From contig JAFVAI010000049.1 in the NCBI GenBank assembly GCA_017480545.1, positions 1 through 37,252 on the forward strand: DNA of 37,252 nt. The letters run 5' to 3'. This DNA comes from Schwartzia sp. (in: firmicutes) (GTDB taxonomy: Bacteria > Bacillota > Negativicutes > Selenomonadales > Selenomonadaceae). How positions within the stretch are numbered: position 1 is the first letter of the stretch; each line of letters opens with the position of its first letter. A program made the position numbers and the translations under genes. The notes under the pieces were generated by a model, which saw only the letters and a program-made list of their open reading frames with translations, was not told the origin of the DNA and ran no database searches. Of this stretch, positions 31,565 through 37,252 are shown in pieces.

Positions 31565-32947
31565 TTATTTTTCCCGCTCGATTACGTCTTTCTCATAATC
31601 GAAGCATTCCTTGGCAATGTCGCCCGAGAGCCAGATCAGGCAAATCAGGTTCGGGATCGACATCAGGCCGTTCATCGTGTCGGAAAAATTCCAGACGATT
31701 TCCAGCGTCGTGGTCGCGCCGACGAAAGTAATCAGCGAGAAAACGATGCGGTAGGCCATGATCGCCGGGCGGGCGCTGACGAGGTACTCGAGGGATTTCT
31801 CGCCGTAGTATTCCCAGCCGAGAATCGTGGAGAATGCGAAAAGCGCCAGCGAAACGGAGACGATGACCGGCGCCGCGTCGCCAAAGGCGGAACGGAAGGC
31901 GAGAATCGTCAGGTTCGCGCCGGAAATCAGCTTGCCCGTCGCCGGGTCGGTCATGCCGAGCGCGCCGGAGGAAGCGATGACGAGGCCCGTCAGCATGCAG
32001 ATAATCATCGTGTCGAAGAAGGTGCCGGTCATGTTGACATAGCCCTGCCGGGACGGATGGTCGGTGCGGGCCGCCGCCGCCGCGATCGGCGCGGAGCCCA
32101 TGCCGGCCTCGTTGGAGAACACGCCGCGGGCTACGCCCCAGCGCATGGCCGTCAACATCGAGGCGACCACGGAGCCGCCGACGCCGCCCGCCACCGCGTC
32201 AAAGGAGAACGCCATGCGGAAAATTTCGGCGAGACCCGCCGGGACGGCGGAAATATTCATGCCGATGGCGATAATCGCCGCGAGGAAATAAAACACCGCC
32301 ATGAACGGAACGATAACGCTGGACACCTTGCCGATGCTGTGGATGCCGCGCACGAGAATCACAAGCGAAAGCACCGTGATGACTGCGCCCGTCGCCGTCG
32401 TCGAGACGCCGAAGCTCGCATGGATTGCCGAGGCGATCGAGTTCGCCTGGGTCATGTTGCCGATGCCGAAGGACGAGAACACGGCGAAAAGCGCAAAGAG
32501 CGTCGCCATGATGCTGCCGAACGCGCCGCCGATGCCGTTCTTCATCGCGTACATCGGGCCGCCCGCCATTTCGCCGACGCTGTTCGTCTCGCGGTACTTG
32601 ACCGCAAGCACCGACTCGCCGTACTTCGTGGAAAGGCCGAAAAGCGCGCTGATCCACATCCAGACCAAAGCGCCCGGGCCGCCGAGAACCATCGCCGTCG
32701 CGACGCCGACGATATTGCCGGTGCCGACGGTGGCCGAAAGCGCCGTCATCAAGGACTGGAACGGCGAAATATCGCCTTCATGTTTTTCTTTCTTTTGGGT
32801 GATCATGCCGATAGCGTAAAAAAGATTGCGCCAGGGCAGGAAATTCAGCCGGATCGTCAGGAAGACGCCGGTGCCGACGAGAAGCGTCAGCATAATCGGT
32901 CCCCAAACAAAATTGTTCAGGTCATTCAACATTTGCTCGATGTTCAT
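31565..32947 (-). CDS. Alanine/glycine:Na+ symporter (AGCS family)
   Basis: This 460-residue membrane protein with about 11 helices takes up alanine or glycine with sodium. Family features are the early PWRNLFYAIGMI, then ALSATVGTGNIVGVATAM, the substrate and Na+ site region GVARGVFSNEAGMGSAPIAAAAA and, later, FSTILGWEYYGEKSLEYL. The start at 32947 (MNIEQML) has GGGAGGG 6-7 bases upstream; a longer frame to 32992 runs through a leader hairpin. It is monocistronic, with its own promoter and terminator, among other amino-acid uptake genes. Confidence 0.93.
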   Translation of the reverse strand: MNIEQMLNDLNNFVWGPIMLTLLVGTGVFLTIRLNFLPWRNLFYAIGMITQKKEKHEGDISPFQSLMTALSATVGTGNIVGVATAMVLGGPGALVWMWISALFGLSTKYGESVLAVKYRETNSVGEMAGGPMYAMKNGIGGAFGSIMATLFALFAVFSSFGIGNMTQANSIASAIHASFGVSTTATGAVITVLSLVILVRGIHSIGKVSSVIVPFMAVFYFLAAIIAIGMNISAVPAGLAEIFRMAFSFDAVAGGVGGSVVASMLTAMRWGVARGVFSNEAGMGSAPIAAAAARTDHPSRQGYVNMTGTFFDTMIICMLTGLVIASSGALGMTDPATGKLISGANLTILAFRSAFGDAAPVIVSVSLALFAFSTILGWEYYGEKSLEYLVSARPAIMAYRIVFSLITFVGATTTLEIVWNFSDTMNGLMSIPNLICLIWLSGDIAKECFDYEKDVIEREK

Positions 32948-33035
32948 TTCATTCCCTCCCAATACTTCCTGCGGCAAAGCCGTCCACGGCAAACCCCGCA
33001 GGCTTTTGTGAACGCGAAAACCGCGTCCGCGTCAT

Positions 33036-33064
33036 AGTATACGAACATGGCTTAATTTTGTAAA
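33036..33064 (-). promoter_or_regulatory. Promoter of the alanine symporter gene
   Basis: On the minus strand, TTTACA, 17 bases and TATACT lie about 90 bases before the start. The leader contains a hairpin with arms CCTGCGG/CCGCAGG (32968-33002) and a smaller GACGCGG-type hairpin at about 33008-33028; either could influence translation. Confidence 0.6.
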
Positions 33065-33136
33065 GTGGAAACAAGACTTGCAAGGATAATTCCTTAAAAA
33101 TTAAAGGAAAACTAACGAATTACGGAAAATTTCAAA

Positions 33137-33169
33137 GAAAAATCCCCCGGACAAGCCGAGGGATTTGAC
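33137..33169 (-). terminator. Terminator of the glutamate symporter gene
   Basis: On the minus strand, AAATCCC/GGGATTT with CGG/CCG pairs and a CTTGT-type loop is followed by TTTTTC. It lies 16 bases after the symporter stop. Confidence 0.75.
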
Positions 33170-33184
33170 CGCCGCGACCATTCC

Positions 33185-34396
33185 TTATGCGGGAATATCT
33201 CCGCGCTGTTTTTCCGAATAGTCGATGGCCACCGCCACTGCGCCGTCGCCGGTGATATTCAGGCAGGTGCGGAACATATCGAGCACACGGTCGATGCCCG
33301 CCACAAGGGCGAGACCTTCGATCGGCAGCCCCACAGACTGGAGCACCATCGCCAGCATGATGAGACCCGCGCCGGGGACGCCGGCCGTGCCGATGGAAGC
33401 CAACGTCCCGGTGAAGACGATCATCATCATTTGCCCGCCCGTCAGTTCGATGCCGAAAACATTCGCGATGAAGAGGGAGCAGACACCCATATACAGCGCG
33501 GTGCCGTCCATATTGATCGTCGCGCCCAACGGCAACACAAAGCTGGTGACCTCGCGGGAAACGCCGAGCTTTTCCTGCAAGTTTTTCATGTTGACCGGCA
33601 ACGCCGCCGCGCTGGAGCAAGTCGTAAAGGCCAACATCATGGCCTCCGACATGGCGGAGAAAAATTTCATTGGGGAAATGCGCCCGCCCACTTGGGCAAT
33701 CGTCGAGTAGACAGCCACCGCGTGAATCGCGCAGCCGATGGCGAGGCACGCAATGACCGAAATCAGCGGCAGCAGCACCTTCGGGCCGTTGGCCGCGACC
33801 ACCGGCAGCAGCAGAGCGAATACGCCAATCGGGGCAAAGCCCATAATCAGCGCGATAATTTTGTAGCAGGTCTCCGCCGCCGCGTCAAAGAACTTGATAA
33901 GTACCTGCGCGCGCTCGCCGCCGACTTGGATAATGCCGACACCGGCGAACAGCGCGAACACGATGACCGGCAAAATTTGCGCTTTCGCCATGGCCTCCAC
34001 CGGGCTGGTCGGAATCATCGCGACCAGCACCTGCATGATGCTCGGCGCTTCCTTGACCTTGACGTCGCCGCCGGCCGTCATTTCCAGGCCCGTGCCCGGC
34101 TGGCCAATGCCGGCGACCACGAAACCGATCAGGATGGCGATCGCCGTCGTAACCAGATAAATGGCAATCGTGCGGACGCCGATGCGTCCCAGCGTCTTCG
34201 TGTCGCCGAGGCTCGTCATGCCGACGACCAGCGAAGTAAAGACCACGGGAACAATCATCATTTTAATGAGATTGATGAATATCGTGCCGATCGGCGCTAT
34301 CCACAGCTTCACAAACGGCAGCGATTCCGGTCCCGCGACCAGTCCGACGACAACGGACAGCACGAGGGCGATAAAGATTTTTACGGATAAGTTCAT
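33185..34396 (-). CDS. Glutamate/dicarboxylate:cation symporter (DAACS family)
   Basis: This 403-residue membrane protein is of the GltP/DctA family, which imports glutamate, aspartate or C4-dicarboxylates with H+ or Na+. Seen are LIKMMIVPVVFTSLVVGMTSL, the first re-entrant loop TTCSSAAALPVNM (family SSxxTLP), the transport-site motif NMDGTALY, and the second loop TLASIGTAGVPGAGL. RVLDMFRTCLNITGDG follows at the end. The start at 34396 has GGAGGGG 6 bases upstream; an extension to 34489 runs through the promoter. The exact substrate, amino acid or dicarboxylate, cannot be decided. It has its own promoter and terminator. Confidence 0.92.
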   Translation of the reverse strand: MNLSVKIFIALVLSVVVGLVAGPESLPFVKLWIAPIGTIFINLIKMMIVPVVFTSLVVGMTSLGDTKTLGRIGVRTIAIYLVTTAIAILIGFVVAGIGQPGTGLEMTAGGDVKVKEAPSIMQVLVAMIPTSPVEAMAKAQILPVIVFALFAGVGIIQVGGERAQVLIKFFDAAAETCYKIIALIMGFAPIGVFALLLPVVAANGPKVLLPLISVIACLAIGCAIHAVAVYSTIAQVGGRISPMKFFSAMSEAMMLAFTTCSSAAALPVNMKNLQEKLGVSREVTSFVLPLGATINMDGTALYMGVCSLFIANVFGIELTGGQMMMIVFTGTLASIGTAGVPGAGLIMLAMVLQSVGLPIEGLALVAGIDRVLDMFRTCLNITGDGAVAVAIDYSEKQRGDIPA

Positions 34397-34429
34397 GCAG
34401 AACCCCTCCTTTATAATAGTTGCAGTATT

Positions 34430-34458
34430 ATTATAGAAAACATGAAAACAGTTGTCTA
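34430..34458 (-). promoter_or_regulatory. Promoter of the glutamate symporter gene
   Basis: On the minus strand, TAGACA, 17 bases and a perfect TATAAT lie 34 bases before the ATG. An AT-rich inverted repeat (TATAATA and TATTATTATA, 34412-34435) overlaps the -10 and start region and could be an operator. Confidence 0.6.
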
Positions 34459-34496
34459 CGGAAACAAAACATGTATACAAAATACACATGGAAATT

Positions 34497-34526
34497 TTGA
34501 CAGCAAGCGCGCCTTTCTGTTATAAT
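34497..34526 (+). promoter_or_regulatory. Strong consensus promoter
   Basis: Perfect TTGACA, 18 bases and perfect TATAAT, divergent from the symporter promoter. It drives the acidic-repeat gene at 34604. A hairpin CGGAAGCC/GGGCTTCCG (34571-34591) lies in the leader just before the ribosome site. Confidence 0.75.
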
Positions 34527-34603
34527 CCTTGTGGTTGCCCGCATGGCAAAGTACAAAATATAGAGTTTCGCGGAAGCCGTCCGGGCTTCCGAAGAAAGGC
34601 ACG

Positions 34604-36031
34604 ATGCAGATGTTTGTTTCGGTCAGCACATGCGCGTCCAACGGCGACGCTTTCTTTTTCCGACGAAACCGCCGGGAACTTTTGCCCATCGGCTGTTCCC
34701 TGCTCGACCTCCGCGAGTTGGAGATGGAAACGGGGATTTCCATGGACGACGTATTGTCGCGGCTCGACGATTTTGATTCCGCCGACGCGCTCCTGGGCTT
34801 TGGCCCAGTGCCGGGCGCACCAATCCTGCGGGCGGAGCAAGGGCTTTCGCCGCAGACGGTGGGGGCGCCGTTCTTCACGGAGCCGCCCGTGTCACGGAGC
34901 GAATTCATCCGCACCGAGACGCAGGCGCCCGATGCGCCGATGAAAAGCGCCGACGAGGATTCCGTGATCTATCGGCCGTTTTTCGGGGAAACGTCCACGC
35001 CGCAGGAAACCTCCGTATCCATGGAACCGGTTTCCGAACCCATCATCGAACCGATGATCGAGCCGCGGAGCGAATCCCGGGCCGCGCGGCCGGAAGAAAC
35101 GCCGCGGGCCGAAATCGAAGAAATGGGAATCGAAGCGCAAAGCGGCCCCGCCAGAGAAACGATGCAAGCGGAAGCCCCGCCCATTGTCGAAGCCGAGGAA
35201 ATCGTTATCGAGGCGCAAAGCGAGCCCATCATGGAACCGGCTCGCACGGAAGAGCCGCCTGTCGCCGAGGCCGGGGAAATCGTCGTCGAAATGCCGGACA
35301 CGCCTCCCGCGGAGAAAGCGGGGACGGCCCGGGCATCCGTTGCCGAAGCCTCGACCGGCATCGCCCCGGCGCGTCGGTCGCCGTCCCGAGCGGCATCGAG
35401 ACTGCTGCGGCGAAACCTCGAAGATTTGCGGAAATGGGCCACCGTTCGCGTGGAAGCGGCGGAGCCGGAGGAAGAAGCGGGGGACGAGACGTTGATCCAA
35501 ATGAAAGTGCCGGAGGGCTATGTCGTACAGACCACCACAGAATCCATAGTCTGGCCTTGGGAAGTGCGGGAAAACCTGACCTTGAAGGAAGCCCTCGAAG
35601 CCATCGACGACAGGGCGCTGACCAGCCTGACGGAAGAAGTCGTTAGCTGCACGATTTCGGGCCAGCTCGGCGAAGGCGGCGTCAAGTCCCTTTGCGAGAC
35701 TTACGGCAAGGAAAAAGAACAAATCTACAGCGCAATCCAGCACGAGAGCCGCCGACGCATCACGCGCATGAACGCAAAGCCGCGCGCAGCGACGGGGACA
35801 GCATCGGACGCGACGATGGAAATGGCCATGCGCATGGCCAAGCAATTCCTGCAAGCCGAAATGGGCAAGAACAAAGCGACACGATTCGAGTCCACGTTCC
35901 CAAGCGAGGATGGCAATTACTATATCTTCCAGAAGCACCGGGTCGAGGACGAAGACAGCGTAGAGTTCCCGAACGAACGCGTTTATTATCGGGAAACCGG
36001 AGACGGATGGGCAATCTCGGTGGGATATTGA
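34604..36031 (+). CDS. Unknown protein with acidic Pro/Glu-rich central repeats
   Basis: This encodes 475 residues from an ATG with GAAAGG 5 bases upstream; a longer frame to 34529 lies in the leader hairpin. Residues about 1-60 look folded. About 110-260 are low-complexity, with imperfect repeats such as EEIVIEAQSEPIMEP and AEAGEIVVEMP. The segment about 275-305 is Arg-rich (RRSPSRAASRLLRRNLEDLRKW). The C-terminal 170 residues are folded again (WPWEVRENLTLKEALEAIDD, DGNYYIFQKHRVEDEDS). No signal peptide or membrane helix is present. I do not recognise the family. A cytosolic scaffold or adaptor with a long disordered linker is the most that can be said. Confidence 0.6.
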   Translation: MQMFVSVSTCASNGDAFFFRRNRRELLPIGCSLLDLRELEMETGISMDDVLSRLDDFDSADALLGFGPVPGAPILRAEQGLSPQTVGAPFFTEPPVSRSEFIRTETQAPDAPMKSADEDSVIYRPFFGETSTPQETSVSMEPVSEPIIEPMIEPRSESRAARPEETPRAEIEEMGIEAQSGPARETMQAEAPPIVEAEEIVIEAQSEPIMEPARTEEPPVAEAGEIVVEMPDTPPAEKAGTARASVAEASTGIAPARRSPSRAASRLLRRNLEDLRKWATVRVEAAEPEEEAGDETLIQMKVPEGYVVQTTTESIVWPWEVRENLTLKEALEAIDDRALTSLTEEVVSCTISGQLGEGGVKSLCETYGKEKEQIYSAIQHESRRRITRMNAKPRAATGTASDATMEMAMRMAKQFLQAEMGKNKATRFESTFPSEDGNYYIFQKHRVEDEDSVEFPNERVYYRETGDGWAISVGY

Positions 36032-36049
36032 TCGCACACATACACGTAC

Positions 36050-36086
36050 AAAAAATTGAGGTAAGAATTTCTTACCTCGATTTTTT
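36050..36086. repeat. Dispersed palindrome family A, copy 3
   Basis: Arms AAAAAATTGAGGTAAGA and its complement pair over 17 bp, with one G-T pair, around ATT. It lies 18 bases after the acidic-repeat gene and ends in TTTTTT, so it doubles as a terminator. Confidence 0.75.
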
Positions 36087-36150
36087 ATGGGAAGAGCAAC
36101 CCGGAAGAAACGACTTGCGAAACAAGGGGCTGCCGTCCGGATACTGGCTC

Positions 36151-36186
36151 TCATGCTGATCGCAGTTCGTATTAAATCCTTCCTGC
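36151..36186. repeat. Dispersed palindrome family B, diverged copy
   Basis: ATCGCAGTT and TTAAATCCTT match parts of copies 1 and 2, but the right arm is degenerate. The rest of the 314-bp gap between the two acidic-repeat genes holds palindrome A, this copy and the next promoter, and no gene that I can see. Confidence 0.4.
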
Positions 36187-36219
36187 CGTTTTTGGCGCGC
36201 TTTTCTTCTTTCGTATCAG

Positions 36220-36248
36220 TGGACAGGGCATTTTACAAATGATATAAT
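36220..36248 (+). promoter_or_regulatory. Promoter of the Pro/Glu-repeat membrane protein gene
   Basis: TGGACA, 17 bases and a perfect TATAAT, giving a leader of about 90 bases before the ATG at 36346. Confidence 0.65.
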
Positions 36249-36345
36249 ATGAAATGATTGATTATTTCCGTATAAATCACAAGAAAGCGGCAGGACTTTT
36301 TTGCGTCCCGTCGAATGTATTTACCGATTGTTGCAAGTGTGGTGA

Positions 36346-37252
36346 ATGATCTTGGGCTTTCTTTTCGCCGCCGTTGCCTTTATGGTGGCAAGCGTACTTC
36401 TCGTGCAGCGCATCGCGCGGCGATTTGGGCTTGCCGTAGACCGCAGGGCCCTTGCGCTTTGCGCAGTCATGGCATTGGTCGTGAATTTTTCAGCCATTCT
36501 TTTATCCGCATATTTGACCTTCAATCATCTGATGATGCTGGTTGTCATGGTCATCGGCTCGGCAGCTCTCGTCACGGGGCTGAATGAATACTTGTTGCGG
36601 CGCGAGTACGCGCGCGTCGCATTTGCCGAAGACCGCGAGGAAAAAAGAAAAACCAAACCCGTCGTCCTTGTGCCCGAGGAAGAATCGGCAACGGAACTTC
36701 CCGTCGAACCGGAGGAGCCGGAACCTCCTTCAGAACCGAAAGAAGAAATCGTCTGGGAGGTCGAGCTTCCGACGGAACCGGCACCCGGTGCCGAAGAACC
36801 GACACCGGAACCGATTGCCGGGAAGCCGATACCGGAACTGAAACCGGAACCGATCATCGAGAAGCCGATGCCGGAACCCGAGCCCGCGCCGGTTGTCGAG
36901 GAACCGACGCCGGAGCCAGAAACGGAGCCGGTTGCCGAGGAACCGACGCCGGAGCCTGAACCGGAGCCGGTCGTCGAGGAACCGACGCTGGAACCCGAGC
37001 CCGCGCCGGTTGTCGAGGAACCGACGCCGGAGCCGGAACCGGAGCCGGTCGTCGAGGAACCAACACCGGAGCCGGAACCGGAACCGGTTGCCGAGGAGCC
37101 AACACCGGAGCCGCTCGTCGAGGCACCGACACCGGAGCCAGAACCGGAACCGGTCGTCGAGGAACCGACTCCGGAGCCAGAACCGGAGCCGGTCGTCGAG
37201 GAACCGACGCCGGAGCCAGAACCGGAGCCGGTCGTCGAGGAACCAACACCGG
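36346..37252 (+). CDS. Membrane protein with Pro/Glu tandem repeats, 3' end outside window
   Basis: An ATG directly after an in-frame stop opens a frame that runs off the right edge (302 codons seen). The first 85 residues contain two or three hydrophobic helices ([19 protein letters not shown], then [21 protein letters not shown] and [17 protein letters not shown]). A charged stretch ([19 protein letters not shown]) follows, then a long Pro/Glu-rich tail that becomes a regular 13-residue repeat, [13 protein letters not shown]. The charge pattern suggests the tail is cytoplasmic, although proline-rich rods such as that of TonB span the periplasm. The ribosome site is poor. I do not recognise a family. 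The end of the protein is needed to judge its role. Confidence 0.6.
   Translation, partial: MILGFLFAAVAFMVASVLLVQRIARRFGLAVDRRALALCAVMALVVNFSAILLSAYLTFNHLMMLVVMVIGSAALVTGLNEYLLRREYARVAFAEDREEKRKTKPVVLVPEEESATELPVEPEEPEPPSEPKEEIVWEVELPTEPAPGAEEPTPEPIAGKPIPELKPEPIIEKPMPEPEPAPVVEEPTPEPETEPVAEEPTPEPEPEPVVEEPTLEPEPAPVVEEPTPEPEPEPVVEEPTPEPEPEPVAEEPTPEPLVEAPTPEPEPEPVVEEPTPEPEPEPVVEEPTPEPEPEPVVEEPTP
36895..37252 (+). repeat. 39-bp tandem repeats coding a Pro/Glu rod
   Basis: About nine units of 39 bp encode [13 protein letters not shown] with small changes (VA for [10 protein letters not shown], one unit four residues short at about 37096). Silent differences between units show that the array is not newly made, but the 3' units are almost identical. 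It continues past the window. Confidence 0.85.

Noticed and set aside
31556..33037. A 493-codon plus-strand frame opposite the alanine symporter
   Set aside because: The minus strand has all AGCS motifs, a promoter and a terminator; the plus frame is low-complexity Arg/Asp/His.
36895..37252. Regular repeats resembling a CRISPR array
   Set aside because: Units are contiguous 39-bp coding repeats without unique spacers, and they stay in frame in a Pro/Glu-rich protein.

Overview
The window looks like the chromosome of a diderm Firmicute of the class Negativicutes (Selenomonas-like). This is inferred from three things. Strong AGGAGG-type ribosome sites and a Tn916-type integrase are Firmicute traits. 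An AcrB-type RND pump and a signal-anchored periplasmic binding protein fit a two-membrane envelope. The GC content is moderately high, which gives many long antisense open frames. No rRNA, tRNA or CRISPR array was recognised.

Layout. (1) Positions 1-7258 are the distal part of a prophage on the plus strand: five tail/baseplate-type genes, a terminator, then a lysis cassette of two small membrane proteins, a GH25 endolysin and a coiled-coil spanin-like protein with a second open frame nested inside it. (2) Positions 7323-8155 hold thiT, a thiamine ECF S component, and the N-terminal stub of a sugar O-acetyltransferase, bounded by two look-alike terminator hairpins. (3) Positions 8156-13020 are a metabolic locus: a DASS dicarboxylate transporter and an adenylosuccinate-lyase-family enzyme on the minus strand, divergent from a LysR regulator that overlaps a gene of unknown family. 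(4) A small secreted Gly/His-rich protein with an apparent frameshift precedes a compact Tn916-like cassette of two excisionase-like genes and an integrase (13624-15488).

(5) Positions 15798-16724 encode a low-molecular-weight tyrosine phosphatase and a small secreted protein. (6) Positions 17079-23142 are a tightly overlapping four-gene signalling operon: a membrane EAL phosphodiesterase with a degenerate GGDEF domain, a membrane-anchored BMP-family periplasmic binding protein, a hybrid histidine kinase (HisKA-HATPase-REC-Hpt) and a stand-alone receiver. It suggests a ligand sensed in the periplasm and passed to a phosphorelay and to cyclic-di-GMP turnover. (7) An RND pump without adjacent partner genes and a small unknown protein follow.

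(8) Positions 26975-34396 are an amino-acid island: gdhA, the methionine importer metNI and metQ, an alanine/glycine:Na+ symporter and a glutamate/dicarboxylate symporter. Together they suggest amino-acid uptake and glutamate-linked nitrogen metabolism. (9) Positions 34497-37252 hold two unknown genes with acidic Pro/Glu-rich segments. The second has a 13-residue tandem repeat and runs off the right edge.

Two families of short dispersed palindromes recur between genes (16750, 28529, 36050; and 23203, 26833, 36151). A single 167-bp MITE-like palindrome fills the leader of metN. The signalling operon, the metN leader palindrome, the metQ promoter embedded in a terminator, and the nested spanin frame are the observations most worth following.
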